From the IMG/VR virus record IMGVR_UViG_3300047319_000592, positions 1 to 28,990 of that record: 28,990 nt of DNA, one strand, 5' to 3'. This document shows positions 23,347 through 28,726 of the stretch, piece by piece (within the stretch, counting starts at the first letter, position 1; each line of letters begins with the position of its first letter). The notes beneath the pieces were generated by a model. The model had not been told where the DNA came from and searched no databases. It saw only the letters and a list, made by a program, of their open reading frames with translations. A program made the position numbers and the translations under genes. Origin of the DNA: a virus.

Positions 23347-23416
23347 GGGCGCCTCCTTTCGGGCGGCCCGTGCTTTTCCCTTGTGGTTCCGAGCCGCTGG
23401 CTTAGATGTGAGGCGT

Positions 23417-23797
23417 TTAGCCGGCATTTGCAAGGCTTTCTGCGCGAATGATGGTGATTTCCACGGCGTATTGCCCGCGCTTTCCGCGGCGCTGGTCGTA
23501 GCGCCAGGTCACGCGGGGGTCGCGGTCGTCGATGCCGAGCGCGTCGGCCACGCCATCGCGGCATGCTTTGAGCGCGCCGCGGAGGTTGTCATCGTCCAGG
23601 AGCCCGGAGGAGATGCGGGTCAGCGTGACCACCTCGGCGTCGTTGTGGCGGCCAAGGAGCGCGCGCCGTGTCATGGCGGACCGCAGCCGAAGCGCGACGA
23701 TCATCCGTGCGCGCTTCGTGCGCTTTGCCCTGACGGCCCAGTGGTCGCGCTGGTTCGGCTCGGAGACGGTTCGGATGGGGATCGTGACGCGGATCAT
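23417..23797 (-). CDS. rusA: RusA-like Holliday junction resolvase, 126 aa
   Basis: ATG at 23797 overlaps the stop of the helicase-loader gene (ATGA). Length matches RusA proteins (about 120). The diagnostic cluster is LLDDDNLRGALKACRDGV near residues 67-84, with Asp68-70 and Asn71 followed by a conserved Lys (K78), then GIDDRDPRV near 88-96 which supplies the second acidic group, and a closing basic strand region (RRGKRGQYAVEITII). The N-terminus opens with a beta strand and basic helices. RusA resolves branched DNA made during replication or recombination. It sits last in the replication block, as in many lambdoid phages. The fit is good, but distance to E. coli RusA is not measured. Confidence 0.85.
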   Translation of the reverse strand: MIRVTIPIRTVSEPNQRDHWAVRAKRTKRARMIVALRLRSAMTRRALLGRHNDAEVVTLTRISSGLLDDDNLRGALKACRDGVADALGIDDRDPRVTWRYDQRRGKRGQYAVEITIIRAESLANAG

Positions 23798-24459
23798 CGG
23801 CGCCCCGCGAGCCGGAACACCGCGGCGTTTTCGAATACGCGCCGCGAGATGCCGCCGCCATAGCGGGCGGAGATCTCCTTCGGCCCGACGCCCGTGGTCA
23901 CCCAGGTCGGTAGCGCCTGTTCGTGGCGCTCGTAGAGCACCTCGCCGACCGCCGAGGCATATCGCGGGTCTTCAGCGCCCAGCTCATCGAGCACGAGCAG
24001 CGACGCCTCCAGGCACGACTCGACCAGCGGCGCCTCGCCCTCGCCGAGCGGCTGCCCCGCCCGCGCCTTGGCCAGCTTGTGCGATGACGTCCACCGGAAG
24101 CCGCGGAGGGCACGCGTTGACGTGAAGCCCCGAGCCTTCATGCGGAACATGGCGGCCAGCATCGACGTCTTGCCGGCGCCCGGCACGCCGAGGCAGGTAA
24201 CCCGAGCCTCGCCGAGCGAATCCCGCGCCTTGGCGATCGCATCCTCGCCGACCAGCTCCCGAAGCCATCGGGCGTCGAGCTCGGCGCCCGCGTACGCGGG
24301 GGGCACCCTGGCAAGCGTCTGCTCGATGGCCGTCCGAAGCGCGGCGGCATCCCGGCGATCCGCCTCGGCCTGCCTGGCTTCGTCTTCCGCCGCGATCCGT
24401 TCTGCGTCGACCACTACGCGCTTCGCCACCTCGGGCGCCAAATCCTCCAGCTTGATCAT
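23794..24459 (-). CDS. DnaC-like replicative helicase loader (AAA+ ATPase), 221 aa
   Basis: ATG at 24459 overlaps the stop of the initiator gene (ATGA); a longer frame upstream reads as Arg/His-rich shadow. Residues 1-80 are helical and charged, likely the helicase-binding part. The AAA+ core shows Walker A GVPGAGKT (91-98), Walker B LLVLDELGAE (154-163), a sensor-1-like WVTTG (186-190) and an arginine-finger-type RYGGGISRRVF (199-209). This set is typical of DnaC/IstB-type loaders. The partner is usually a replicative helicase, probably the host DnaB here since none is seen in the window. It forms a unit with the initiator upstream and RusA downstream. Motifs look intact. Confidence 0.9.
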   Translation of the reverse strand: MIKLEDLAPEVAKRVVVDAERIAAEDEARQAEADRRDAAALRTAIEQTLARVPPAYAGAELDARWLRELVGEDAIAKARDSLGEARVTCLGVPGAGKTSMLAAMFRMKARGFTSTRALRGFRWTSSHKLAKARAGQPLGEGEAPLVESCLEASLLVLDELGAEDPRYASAVGEVLYERHEQALPTWVTTGVGPKEISARYGGGISRRVFENAAVFRLAGRR

Positions 24460-25334
24460 GTCCCGGTGTTCTTTCCGACGTAGTCGTCCTGTAGCCACGG
24501 GGCCGTCAGGTCCGCGGGCTGCTTGGTGATCTCGGCGGGCTTCTGCGCAAGGCCGCGCGTGGCGAACTTGGGGGCGTTCTTGAGCCAGGTGCGCCAAGCG
24601 GCCGACCAATCGCAAAAACCCGAGTCATGCTTCCGGTGGTAGTCCAAGAATCCTGTGAACTCGCCATGGCCGATGGGGATCGCCCACTTGTCCGACCAGT
24701 CCCGGATCTCACCGGCGCTCGCCCGCGACTCAGGGCAAAACGTCTTCGGCTTCTTCCGCCTGCGCGTCTTGGTCACCTCGCCAGGCTCGGTCGGAGGCGA
24801 AGCCGGTCCCCCCACCGTAGGTGGGGTCTCTGTTTCTCTTGGTACGGGTACGGGAACGGGAACGGGACCATGCGAAGACTCGCCGAAGATCCGGCGAAGA
24901 TCCGGCGTGTCTTCGGGCGAAGATCCGGCGAAGGCGCCGCTCGTCTTCGGGCGCGATTCGTGCGAAGACTTCGCCCTGACGCGCCCACGCTCGCGTTCTG
25001 CAAGAACTTTTGACTTGCTCGGGTTGTAGTCCAGGAAGTCGTTGAGCCAGTAGCCCCCGGACTCGAAGTGCCAGAGCTCGCACTCCACGAGCCAGTCGGC
25101 GACGTCCATCGCATCGACCGCCGGGAGCGCGGGGTCCTCGCCCCTGTCGTGCTGGCTCATGCCGTACTGCGACATGTCGAGCAGGCAGGCGACGCGTCCG
25201 ACCGGGATGAAGCCGTCGGTCAGGTTTCGGCAGCACCACGTGATCGCGGCGACATGCAGCGCGAAGCCGATGACGCCAGCGCGGGCGATCTTCGGGTTGT
25301 CCAGGATGCAGTCATCGAGCTTGGCCCAGACCAT
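24456..25334 (-). CDS. Phage replication initiator-like protein, 292 aa
   Basis: ATG at 25334 overlaps the TAA of the preceding small gene (TAATG). The N-terminus (WAKLDDCILDNPKIARAG, then GFALHVAAITWCCRNLTDGFIP) and the following VADWLVECELWHFESGGYWLNDF show the winged-helix pattern of phage replication proteins. Residues about 130-215 are a disordered linker rich in Ser, Pro and Arg with a PV repeat. The C-terminal domain (FTGFLDYHRKHDSGFCDWSAAW, then RTWLKNAPKF) is the DnaT/O-like type that contacts the helicase loader. The DnaC-like gene follows directly. The DNA coding the linker holds iteron-like repeats, so the origin may lie within this gene as in lambda O. Initiator function is inferred from domain pattern and place. 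Confidence 0.8.
   Translation of the reverse strand: MVWAKLDDCILDNPKIARAGVIGFALHVAAITWCCRNLTDGFIPVGRVACLLDMSQYGMSQHDRGEDPALPAVDAMDVADWLVECELWHFESGGYWLNDFLDYNPSKSKVLAERERGRVRAKSSHESRPKTSGAFAGSSPEDTPDLRRIFGESSHGPVPVPVPVPRETETPPTVGGPASPPTEPGEVTKTRRRKKPKTFCPESRASAGEIRDWSDKWAIPIGHGEFTGFLDYHRKHDSGFCDWSAAWRTWLKNAPKFATRGLAQKPAEITKQPADLTAPWLQDDYVGKNTGT
24842..24866. repeat. Hexamer tandem repeat inside the initiator gene
   Basis: About four copies of a six-base unit (GTACGG/GAACGG type) lie in phase with the reading frame and encode a VPVPVPVP stretch on the minus strand. Such a repeat can change length by slippage without breaking the frame. It may be only a protein-level linker repeat. Confidence 0.7.
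24873..24973. repeat. Iteron-like cluster of CGAAGA motifs (candidate replication origin)
   Basis: Seven exact copies of CGAAGA lie within about 95 bases: direct at 24873, 24884, 24895, 24918 and 24963, inverted (TCTTCG) at 24910 and 24944. Three direct copies extend to the 13-mer CGAAGATCCGGCG (24884-24896, 24895-24907, 24918-24930). The first two are 11 bases apart, one DNA turn. As 11 and 23 bases are not multiples of three, the repeats fall in different reading frames and are not a protein repeat. Origins inside the initiator gene are known from lambda. Function is inferred. Confidence 0.5.
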
Positions 25335-25531
25335 TACCCCACCCCCGGCAGTTCGCGGTGAATGCCCGCTTCCTGCGCCAGCGCGATTGCGTCCGCCTCG
25401 GCAGGCGTCTTCGCGACTCCGCCTCCGAACCACACGATCGCGCTGCGCTCGAGCACGCGATCTCGCACGTCGGCCCGCAGCTTGCGGATGGCGGCCCAGG
25501 CCCAGTCTTCCATGCCAGCAGGGCGGTTCAT
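25334..25531 (-). CDS. Small phage protein before the initiator, 65 aa (unknown)
   Basis: ATG at 25531 opens the first gene on the left side of the attachment region. The TAA overlaps the start of the initiator gene (TAATG). The protein is helical (MEDWAWAAIRKLRADVRDRV) with a second part TPAEADAIALAQEAGIHREL; an Ala/Glu-rich helix after a Gly-rich turn (FGGGVAKTP) is common in small phage replication-region proteins. No firm family is recognised. A later ATG at 25513 is possible; neither has a clear ribosome site. A longer reading frame across the attachment region in another phase is not supported. Confidence 0.55.
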   Translation of the reverse strand: MNRPAGMEDWAWAAIRKLRADVRDRVLERSAIVWFGGGVAKTPAEADAIALAQEAGIHRELPGVG

Positions 25532-25607
25532 GGGAGGGCCCCGCTCGTGACCCGGCGGAGCGGGGCCATCACGTCGTCGTCGGAGTCAGGGGCGGGCGGG
25601 GTGCGAT

Positions 25608-25628
25608 GTGTAGATCGTGGATCTACAC
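25608..25628. repeat. Perfect 9-bp inverted repeat, 3-base loop
   Basis: GTGTAGATC, a GTG spacer, then GATCTACAC form a perfect hairpin or dimer-binding palindrome between the first replication-region gene and attP. No T-tract follows on either strand, so it is not a standard terminator. It could be a binding site or an RNA processing hairpin. Confidence 0.6.
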
Positions 25629-25642
25629 CCCACAAAGGCCGC

Positions 25643-25683
25643 AAAAGGGCCTCGTGGTTCACCCGTGGTTCACGGGCCTTTTT
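25643..25683. terminator. Bidirectional rho-independent terminator between attP and replication genes
   Basis: The stem pairs AAAA and GGCC-CGTG on the left with CACG-GGCC and TTTTT on the right, with one bulged base; the inner CCCGTG-GTT-CACGGG can form an alternative short hairpin. A-tract on the left and T-tract on the right make it usable in both directions. It would stop leftward transcripts that pass the integrase and attP. The stem overlaps the left pair of TGGTTCAC repeats, so integrase binding and termination may compete. Confidence 0.6.
25655..25673. repeat. Left pair of 8-bp direct repeats (candidate arm-type integrase sites)
   Basis: TGGTTCAC occurs at 25655-25662 and 25666-25673, an 11-base period. 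An identical pair with the same period lies exactly 200 bases to the right, on the other side of the tRNA-like core. Same-strand direct repeats one helical turn apart, flanking the core, are the usual form of arm-type sites for tyrosine recombinases. Binding itself is inferred. Confidence 0.55.
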
Positions 25684-25738
25684 GACCCACGACGTCAGTC
25701 CGTAAAAACAGGCTCGAAGTGCACTTTGACCGTCCGGC

Positions 25739-25782
25739 CTTTTAATCCGTAGGTCGCGGGATCGTGCCCCGCTCGGCCCACA
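25739..25782 (+). other. attP: attP core: 3' half of a tRNA-Lys(UUU)-like gene
   Basis: The segment reads as a tRNA from the anticodon loop onward: loop CTTTTAA (25739-25745, anticodon TTT), stem strand TCCGT, variable loop AGGTC, T-stem GCGGG and CCCGC around a seven-base loop, and acceptor strand TCGGCCC, with A-C-A after it. The five bases before the loop do not pair with TCCGT and no 5' half is present, so it is not a functional tRNA gene. A tRNA 3' fragment eight bases from an integrase stop is the hallmark of an attachment site. The T-loop here is ATCGTGC where TTCGANN is expected. Confidence 0.75.
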
Positions 25783-25790
25783 AGGAAACA

Positions 25791-26900
25791 TCATGTTTTG
25801 CCTCGTTTCGTCTTTCGCTTAGCCTTGCGGCGTACCGTCTTTTTCAGGGGTCGTTGGTTCACGGATGGTTCACGGAGGGACGCCTCGAGAAGGGTCTCCA
25901 GAGACTCGACCGTCTGCCGCCCATAGACCTTGTCGACCATCGCGGTGGTCTTGTGGCCTAGAAGCTTGGCGACGATGTGCGGCGGGACGCCGGCCTGGAC
26001 GAGCAGGCTGGCGAACGTCCGGCGCAGATCGTTCCAGGTGACCTCAGGAACACCTGCTCTCTTGCAGGCGGCGATGATGTCGCGGCGCGCGTTCGGCCAC
26101 TTGGCGAACGGCGGCCCCGGTGGGACCCACATCCAGAGGGTCGTCATGGGCATCGGGATCGGGATGGTCCGGGCCGATGCCTCGGTCTTGGTCCCCCGGA
26201 TGCGGACGCGCCAGCGCTCGATGTCCACATCACCGGCCTCGGCGGCGAAGACCTCGGCTCGGCGGGCGCCGGTCATGAGCGCGAAGGCGACGGGCTGGCC
26301 GCGGTGCGTCCCGAGCTCGCCGAGGAGCTCGGCGATCTGCTCCTTGGTCAGGATGGTCTTGCGCGGCTCGTACTCTGGGCCGAAGTGGTCCGGCTTGAGG
26401 CTCGAGGGGTCGCGACCGAAGCGCTGCGCGCGCCACGCGCCCTTCAGGATCTGCCGGAAGGTGACCCACATCTTGTAGAGCTCCGACTCGCTGATGGACT
26501 TGCCCCGGTCTTCGAGGAACTCCGCGCGGCGCGTGTCGAGGAACCCCTGGAACGTCCCGGGGCCGATGTCGGCCAGTCGCAGCGGCCCGTGCTCCTCGAG
26601 CACGCGGCAGAGCGTGCCAGCCTTCTGCCGGTACATGCTGAGCGTCCCAGCGGCCATCTTGCCGCGAGCGACAGCGCCCTCGCAGCCCGTCAGGAACCGG
26701 TTGGCTTCTGCGCCGAAGGTCGCACTTTGCGCCGCGGCGTAAACGGGGTCGGCGCGCTCGCGCTCCCATCGCGCGACGACGATCTCCGCGGCGGACTTGG
26801 AGCTACACCCGGTCGATCGCCGGATCGTCCGCTTGCCCTCGGTCCAGGACGCCCACCAGACACGACTGCCGTTTCGCTTCGTTCGCGCGTAGAGCCGCAT
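25791..26900 (-). CDS. int: Tyrosine-recombinase integrase, 369 aa
   Basis: ATG at 26900 is taken because the sequence from here (RLYARTKRNGSRVWWASWTEG) is the usual AP2-like arm-binding N-terminus; a GTG or other start further upstream gives a shadow translation. The SAM-like core-binding domain spans about residues 60-175. The catalytic domain shows R213 (MTGARRAEVF), K238 (RGTKTEAS), N290-D-L-R293 (VTWNDLRRTFASLL), H316 (LGHKTTAMVD) and Y326 (DKVYGRQ). The usual His of the H-x-x-R motif is Asn. The C-terminus is very basic (KKTVRRKAKRKTKR). It integrates the phage at the adjacent attP. Right-hand candidate arm sites lie within its last codons. A long reading frame of the preceding gene overlaps its first 70 codons. 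Confidence 0.93.
   Translation of the reverse strand: MRLYARTKRNGSRVWWASWTEGKRTIRRSTGCSSKSAAEIVVARWERERADPVYAAAQSATFGAEANRFLTGCEGAVARGKMAAGTLSMYRQKAGTLCRVLEEHGPLRLADIGPGTFQGFLDTRRAEFLEDRGKSISESELYKMWVTFRQILKGAWRAQRFGRDPSSLKPDHFGPEYEPRKTILTKEQIAELLGELGTHRGQPVAFALMTGARRAEVFAAEAGDVDIERWRVRIRGTKTEASARTIPIPMPMTTLWMWVPPGPPFAKWPNARRDIIAACKRAGVPEVTWNDLRRTFASLLVQAGVPPHIVAKLLGHKTTAMVDKVYGRQTVESLETLLEASLREPSVNQRPLKKTVRRKAKRKTKRGKT
25855..25873. repeat. Right pair of 8-bp direct repeats inside int (candidate arm-type sites)
   Basis: TGGTTCAC occurs at 25855-25862 and 25866-25873, the same two-copy, 11-base layout as at 25655. The pair is in the codons for the end of the integrase, about 70 bases from the core. 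The match in sequence, period and orientation is unlikely to arise by coding constraint alone, since the other pair is non-coding. Confidence 0.55.
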
Positions 26901-27067
26901 GGCAGATTCCGCCCTTCCAGGTACTCGTAGAATTTGCTCTCGAGCACGCGCGCCATCCCGGGGACGTTCGCGCGGCCGATGAGGTCGATCGTCTGGTAGG
27001 CCTTCGTCAGACCGCACTGGAGGATCGCCATGACGTCCTTGACGGTCAGGTAGCGGGGCGTGGTCAC
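26690..27067 (-). CDS. Excisionase-like HTH protein (long overlap with int)
   Basis: GTG at 27067 overlaps the stop of the preceding small gene (GTGA). The first 54 residues are a compact MerR/AlpA-type helix-turn-helix (YLTVKDVMAILQCGLTKAYQ, then a wing ending LESKFYEYLEGRN), the usual form of excisionases and helix-turn-helix adaptors. The frame then stays open for about 70 more codons inside the start of int (211 bases shared), giving a Pro/Arg/Ser-rich tail that may be true coding or just an open shadow frame. The functional core is therefore well supported, the C-terminus is not. Placement just before int agrees with Xis, which steers the recombination direction. Confidence 0.65.
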   Translation of the reverse strand: MTTPRYLTVKDVMAILQCGLTKAYQTIDLIGRANVPGMARVLESKFYEYLEGRNLPCGSTRERSETAVVSGGRPGPRASGRSGDRPGVAPSPPRRSSSRDGSASAPTPFTPRRKVRPSAQKPTGS

Positions 27068-27153
27068 CGATCCACCCCGATCCACGGGCGAAGGAGTCGG
27101 CCGACGACCCAGCCGATCGCGAAGGTACCCGCGCATGCGGCGAGAATGGTCAC
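27064..27153 (-). CDS. Single-helix membrane peptide, 29 aa
   Basis: GTG at 27153 and its TGA both overlap neighbouring genes (GTGA junctions). The peptide has one hydrophobic helix (TILAACAGTFAIGWVVGRLL) followed by RPWIGVDR, a basic then polar end that fits one membrane span with the C-terminus inside. It is very short; the evidence is mainly the double overlap and the clean hydrophobic segment. Its role is unknown. Confidence 0.5.
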   Translation of the reverse strand: MTILAACAGTFAIGWVVGRLLRPWIGVDR

Positions 27154-27404
27154 GGCCTCACCCCGGCCTTGCGGAGGACGGCGACGATCTGGCGCCGGAC
27201 GTCGGGGAACATGTCCGAGTCGTCCAGGTCCAGCAGCAGCCGCGCCATCTCGGGGGCGCAAGCGGCGAGCTGGGCGTACGCGTCGGCTTCGTCGTCGATG
27301 CCGATTTGCACGCAGATCTGCTGGCCGTCGCCGAGGTGCAGCTCAGCGCAATTGCCGGTTTGCGTGTGCGTGGCGTAGCCCCAGCTCTCTTCCCAGGGCT
27401 TCAC
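27150..27404 (-). CDS. Small phage protein of the NARLIAAAPE type, 84 aa
   Basis: The start is uncertain. I use GTG at 27404, which gives KPWEESWGYATHTQTGNCAE, close to the PW-E opening of a phage protein family; a TTG at 27473 would add 23 residues that look unrelated. The helical second half (ADAYAQLAACAPEMARLLLD) has the A-x-L-x-A-x-APEM-x-x-L-L pattern often seen in small phage accessory proteins. Function of that family is not known. Its TGA overlaps the GTG of the membrane peptide. Confidence 0.6.
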   Translation of the reverse strand: MKPWEESWGYATHTQTGNCAELHLGDGQQICVQIGIDDEADAYAQLAACAPEMARLLLDLDDSDMFPDVRRQIVAVLRKAGVRP

Positions 27405-27528
27405 TGAACGGCCCCGATGGCACAGACCACGGCACGGGCGCTCAGCGATCTGTGCCACGCTGAACACGCGCAAATTCGCGGCCGTACAGTCTCGACAGCG
27501 TTAGCTCGAGCATTCACGTTGAGCCACA

Positions 27529-27864
27529 TCACGATGCCTCTCGTGCGTGCAGCGACGTGTCCTCGATCGCTAATTTTGTCGTCGATGCCGGCGGACGCGG
27601 TTCATGCTTGCGCCGCTTCACCGGACACGACGCGTCCCAGGACGCGAGTGGGATACCAAGGATGTCCAGCAGCTTGGTTGCCTGTTGGCGGTTGGCCTTG
27701 CGGTCGCCGTAGAGCAGCCTGGAGACCGCCGCGCTGTCCTCGCGCATTTCGGCGCCCAACCTCGCGTCGCTCCAGCCGCGCTCGGCGAGTGCGGCCCAAA
27801 TGAGCGGAACCGCCGCAGATCGCTGCGTCCCCAGCGCGGTGCGCCGTCGAGAAAATTCACCCAT
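27529..27864 (-). CDS. XRE-type HTH regulator (Cro- or repressor-like), 111 aa
   Basis: ATG at 27864 is the start; a TTG at 27900 in frame would have to be translated from within the operator. The HTH (residues about 20-74) reads IWAALAERGWSDARLGAEMR, then EDSAAVSRLLYGDRKANRQQ, then ATKLLDILGIPL, a classical Cro/C1 fold. The C-terminal 35 residues are basic and disordered, with no peptidase or dimerisation domain. A TTGACA -35 and three operator sites lie just upstream, and the start codon is about eight bases past the -10, so the mRNA may be leaderless. As the first gene of the leftward transcript it may be a Cro-like or lytic-side regulator. Which of the two HTH proteins keeps lysogeny is not settled by sequence. 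Confidence 0.8.
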   Translation of the reverse strand: MGEFSRRRTALGTQRSAAVPLIWAALAERGWSDARLGAEMREDSAAVSRLLYGDRKANRQQATKLLDILGIPLASWDASCPVKRRKHEPRPPASTTKLAIEDTSLHAREAS

Positions 27865-27871
27865 GGGCGAC

Positions 27872-27900
27872 AGCTTGCTGTCGAACGACAGCGCTGTCAA
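27872..27900 (-). promoter_or_regulatory. Leftward early promoter inside the left operator cluster
   Basis: On the minus strand TTGACA (27900-27895) is followed after 17 bases by CAAGCT (27877-27872), a weak -10. The next ATG (27864) is eight bases further. The sequence matches the right-hand promoter at about 27 of 36 positions. The -10 weakness lowers confidence. Confidence 0.45.
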
Positions 27901-27925
27901 GCGACACGTCTTGTCGAACGGCAGC
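27877..27925. promoter_or_regulatory. Left operator cluster, three 16-bp near-palindromes
   Basis: Sites on the plus strand: GCTGTCGAACGACAGC (27877-27892, perfect with seven-base arms), GCTGTCAAGCGACACG (27893-27908) and CTTGTCGAACGGCAGC (27910-27925). They are laid end to end between two divergent HTH genes and cover the -35 boxes of both promoters, as expected of repressor operators. LexA of E. coli needs CTGT and ACAG eight bases apart, here they are six apart. Confidence 0.65.
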
Positions 27926-27938
27926 AGTCCGCTACCGT
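27911..27938 (+). promoter_or_regulatory. Rightward promoter for the 198-aa regulator
   Basis: TTGTCG (27911-27916) and TACCGT (27933-27938) are separated by 16 bases and the ATG at 27947 is eight bases beyond. Both boxes are imperfect. The -35 overlaps the third operator site, which would allow autoregulation. Confidence 0.35.
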
Positions 27939-27946
27939 CTGTCAGT

Positions 27947-28543
27947 ATGAGTGCGTCAACCCCTGGAGAAGAGTCGACTTTGGGGGAAAGAATGCTTATC
28001 GCGATTCACAAGGAGCGCCACCGTGGCACGACGGCGGTGGAGAACGCCCTCAGGCTCAAGCATCCAGACGTGTGGAAGACGCGCGGGTTCGTCAGCAGCT
28101 ATGTCAACGGCCGACGCGGGACAGCTCGACCGGATCCGAAGGCGATCAAGCTCATCGCTGAGTTCCTGCACGTCTCCTTCGAGTGGTTGCTCATCGGCTC
28201 GGGCTCGATGCGGCGAGGTGGTCGCGGCGAGACGCCTGCGGAGGAGGCAATGTTCACGGCGCGAGACTGGGGGATTCGCGGTGATGCATGTGATATCGCG
28301 TGGGACCGCAACAAGGACCGCGAGAATGGGATGACGCAGGAGGAGTGGTTCGAGGCCATCCGAATGGAGGCCGAGCGACTTGAGCGCGCTGGCGTGCCGC
28401 GGCCGGAGAAGACGGTCGCTGCGATCGAAGCGCAGGGGAAGGTGAGGCGGCAGAAAGGCCGCTTGGACCGCGCGAGGAAGAGGGGGCCCAGTGTCGATGT
28501 TCCGGAGAGTGATCGCGATCTGCGTGCCATTGGCGACAAGTAG
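27947..28543 (+). CDS. XRE-type HTH regulator, probable lysogeny repressor, 198 aa
   Basis: The first ATG (27947) keeps the whole first HTH helix and would be leaderless; a second in-frame ATG at 27992 has GGGGGA upstream and gives 183 residues. The HTH spans about residues 13-86: LGERMLIAIHKERHRG, TTAVENALRLKHPDVWK, then FVSSYVNGRRGTARPDPKAI and a closing AEFLHVSFEWLLIGSG, typical of phage repressors. The second half is helical and charged (QEEWFEAIRMEAERLERAGV) and shows no Ser-Lys autoprotease motif, so induction by RecA cleavage is unlikely. It lies between both operator clusters and shares a transcript with a putative lipoprotein, which fits a prophage-maintenance gene. The C-terminal role is unknown. 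Confidence 0.75.
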   Translation: MSASTPGEESTLGERMLIAIHKERHRGTTAVENALRLKHPDVWKTRGFVSSYVNGRRGTARPDPKAIKLIAEFLHVSFEWLLIGSGSMRRGGRGETPAEEAMFTARDWGIRGDACDIAWDRNKDRENGMTQEEWFEAIRMEAERLERAGVPRPEKTVAAIEAQGKVRRQKGRLDRARKRGPSVDVPESDRDLRAIGDK

Positions 28544-28715
28544 CTGCTCCGGCGGCTCGGGGCAGACGCAGGCGGACTGCGACAAGCTCGCGACCGAGAT
28601 CCGGAATGCTGCCGTGCAACGAAATATCCCGGCCCAAGGCGCCTGCGAGCGAAACATCCCAGACCTCGCGCAGGCCTGCGCCGACCTAGCGGCCTGCAAC
28701 GCCGCCCAGAAGTAG
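28491..28715 (+). CDS. Small Cys-rich putative lipoprotein, 74 aa
   Basis: GTG at 28491 has AGGGGG about five bases upstream; ATG at 28497 is the alternative. The N-terminus has a basic start (FRR), a hydrophobic core (VIAICVPLAT) and a Cys at residue 19 in SSCSGG, a lipobox-like site with an unusual Thr at -3. After it comes a flexible GGSG and a mature part of about 50 residues with four Cys (ADCDKL, GACERN, QACADLAACN), enough for two disulfide bonds in the periplasm. It overlaps the end of the repressor-type gene by 53 bases and precedes a terminator, so it is probably expressed in lysogens. Phage lipoproteins in this position can block receptors or DNA entry (superinfection exclusion); here that is only a hypothesis. 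Confidence 0.6.
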   Translation: MSMFRRVIAICVPLATSSCSGGSGQTQADCDKLATEIRNAAVQRNIPAQGACERNIPDLAQACADLAACNAAQK

Positions 28716-28726
28716 CGCGGTAAGTG

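Noticed and set aside
23063-23863. Long rightward frame opposite the RusA-like gene
   Set aside because: It is the mirror of GC-rich coding DNA on the other strand; it crosses the intergenic region and has no domain or ribosome site.
24873-24973. CRISPR array
   Set aside because: Repeats are short (6-13 bp), irregularly spaced and occur in both orientations within a coding gene; there are no spacers of constant length and no cas genes.
25739-25782. Complete tRNA-Lys gene
   Set aside because: The 5' half is missing: bases before the anticodon loop do not pair with the stem, and no D-arm or acceptor 5' strand is seen.
25528-25794. 88-codon leftward frame across the attachment region
   Set aside because: Most of it is the antisense of the tRNA fragment and the terminator; no ribosome site and no protein-like pattern. 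The region is better explained as attP DNA.
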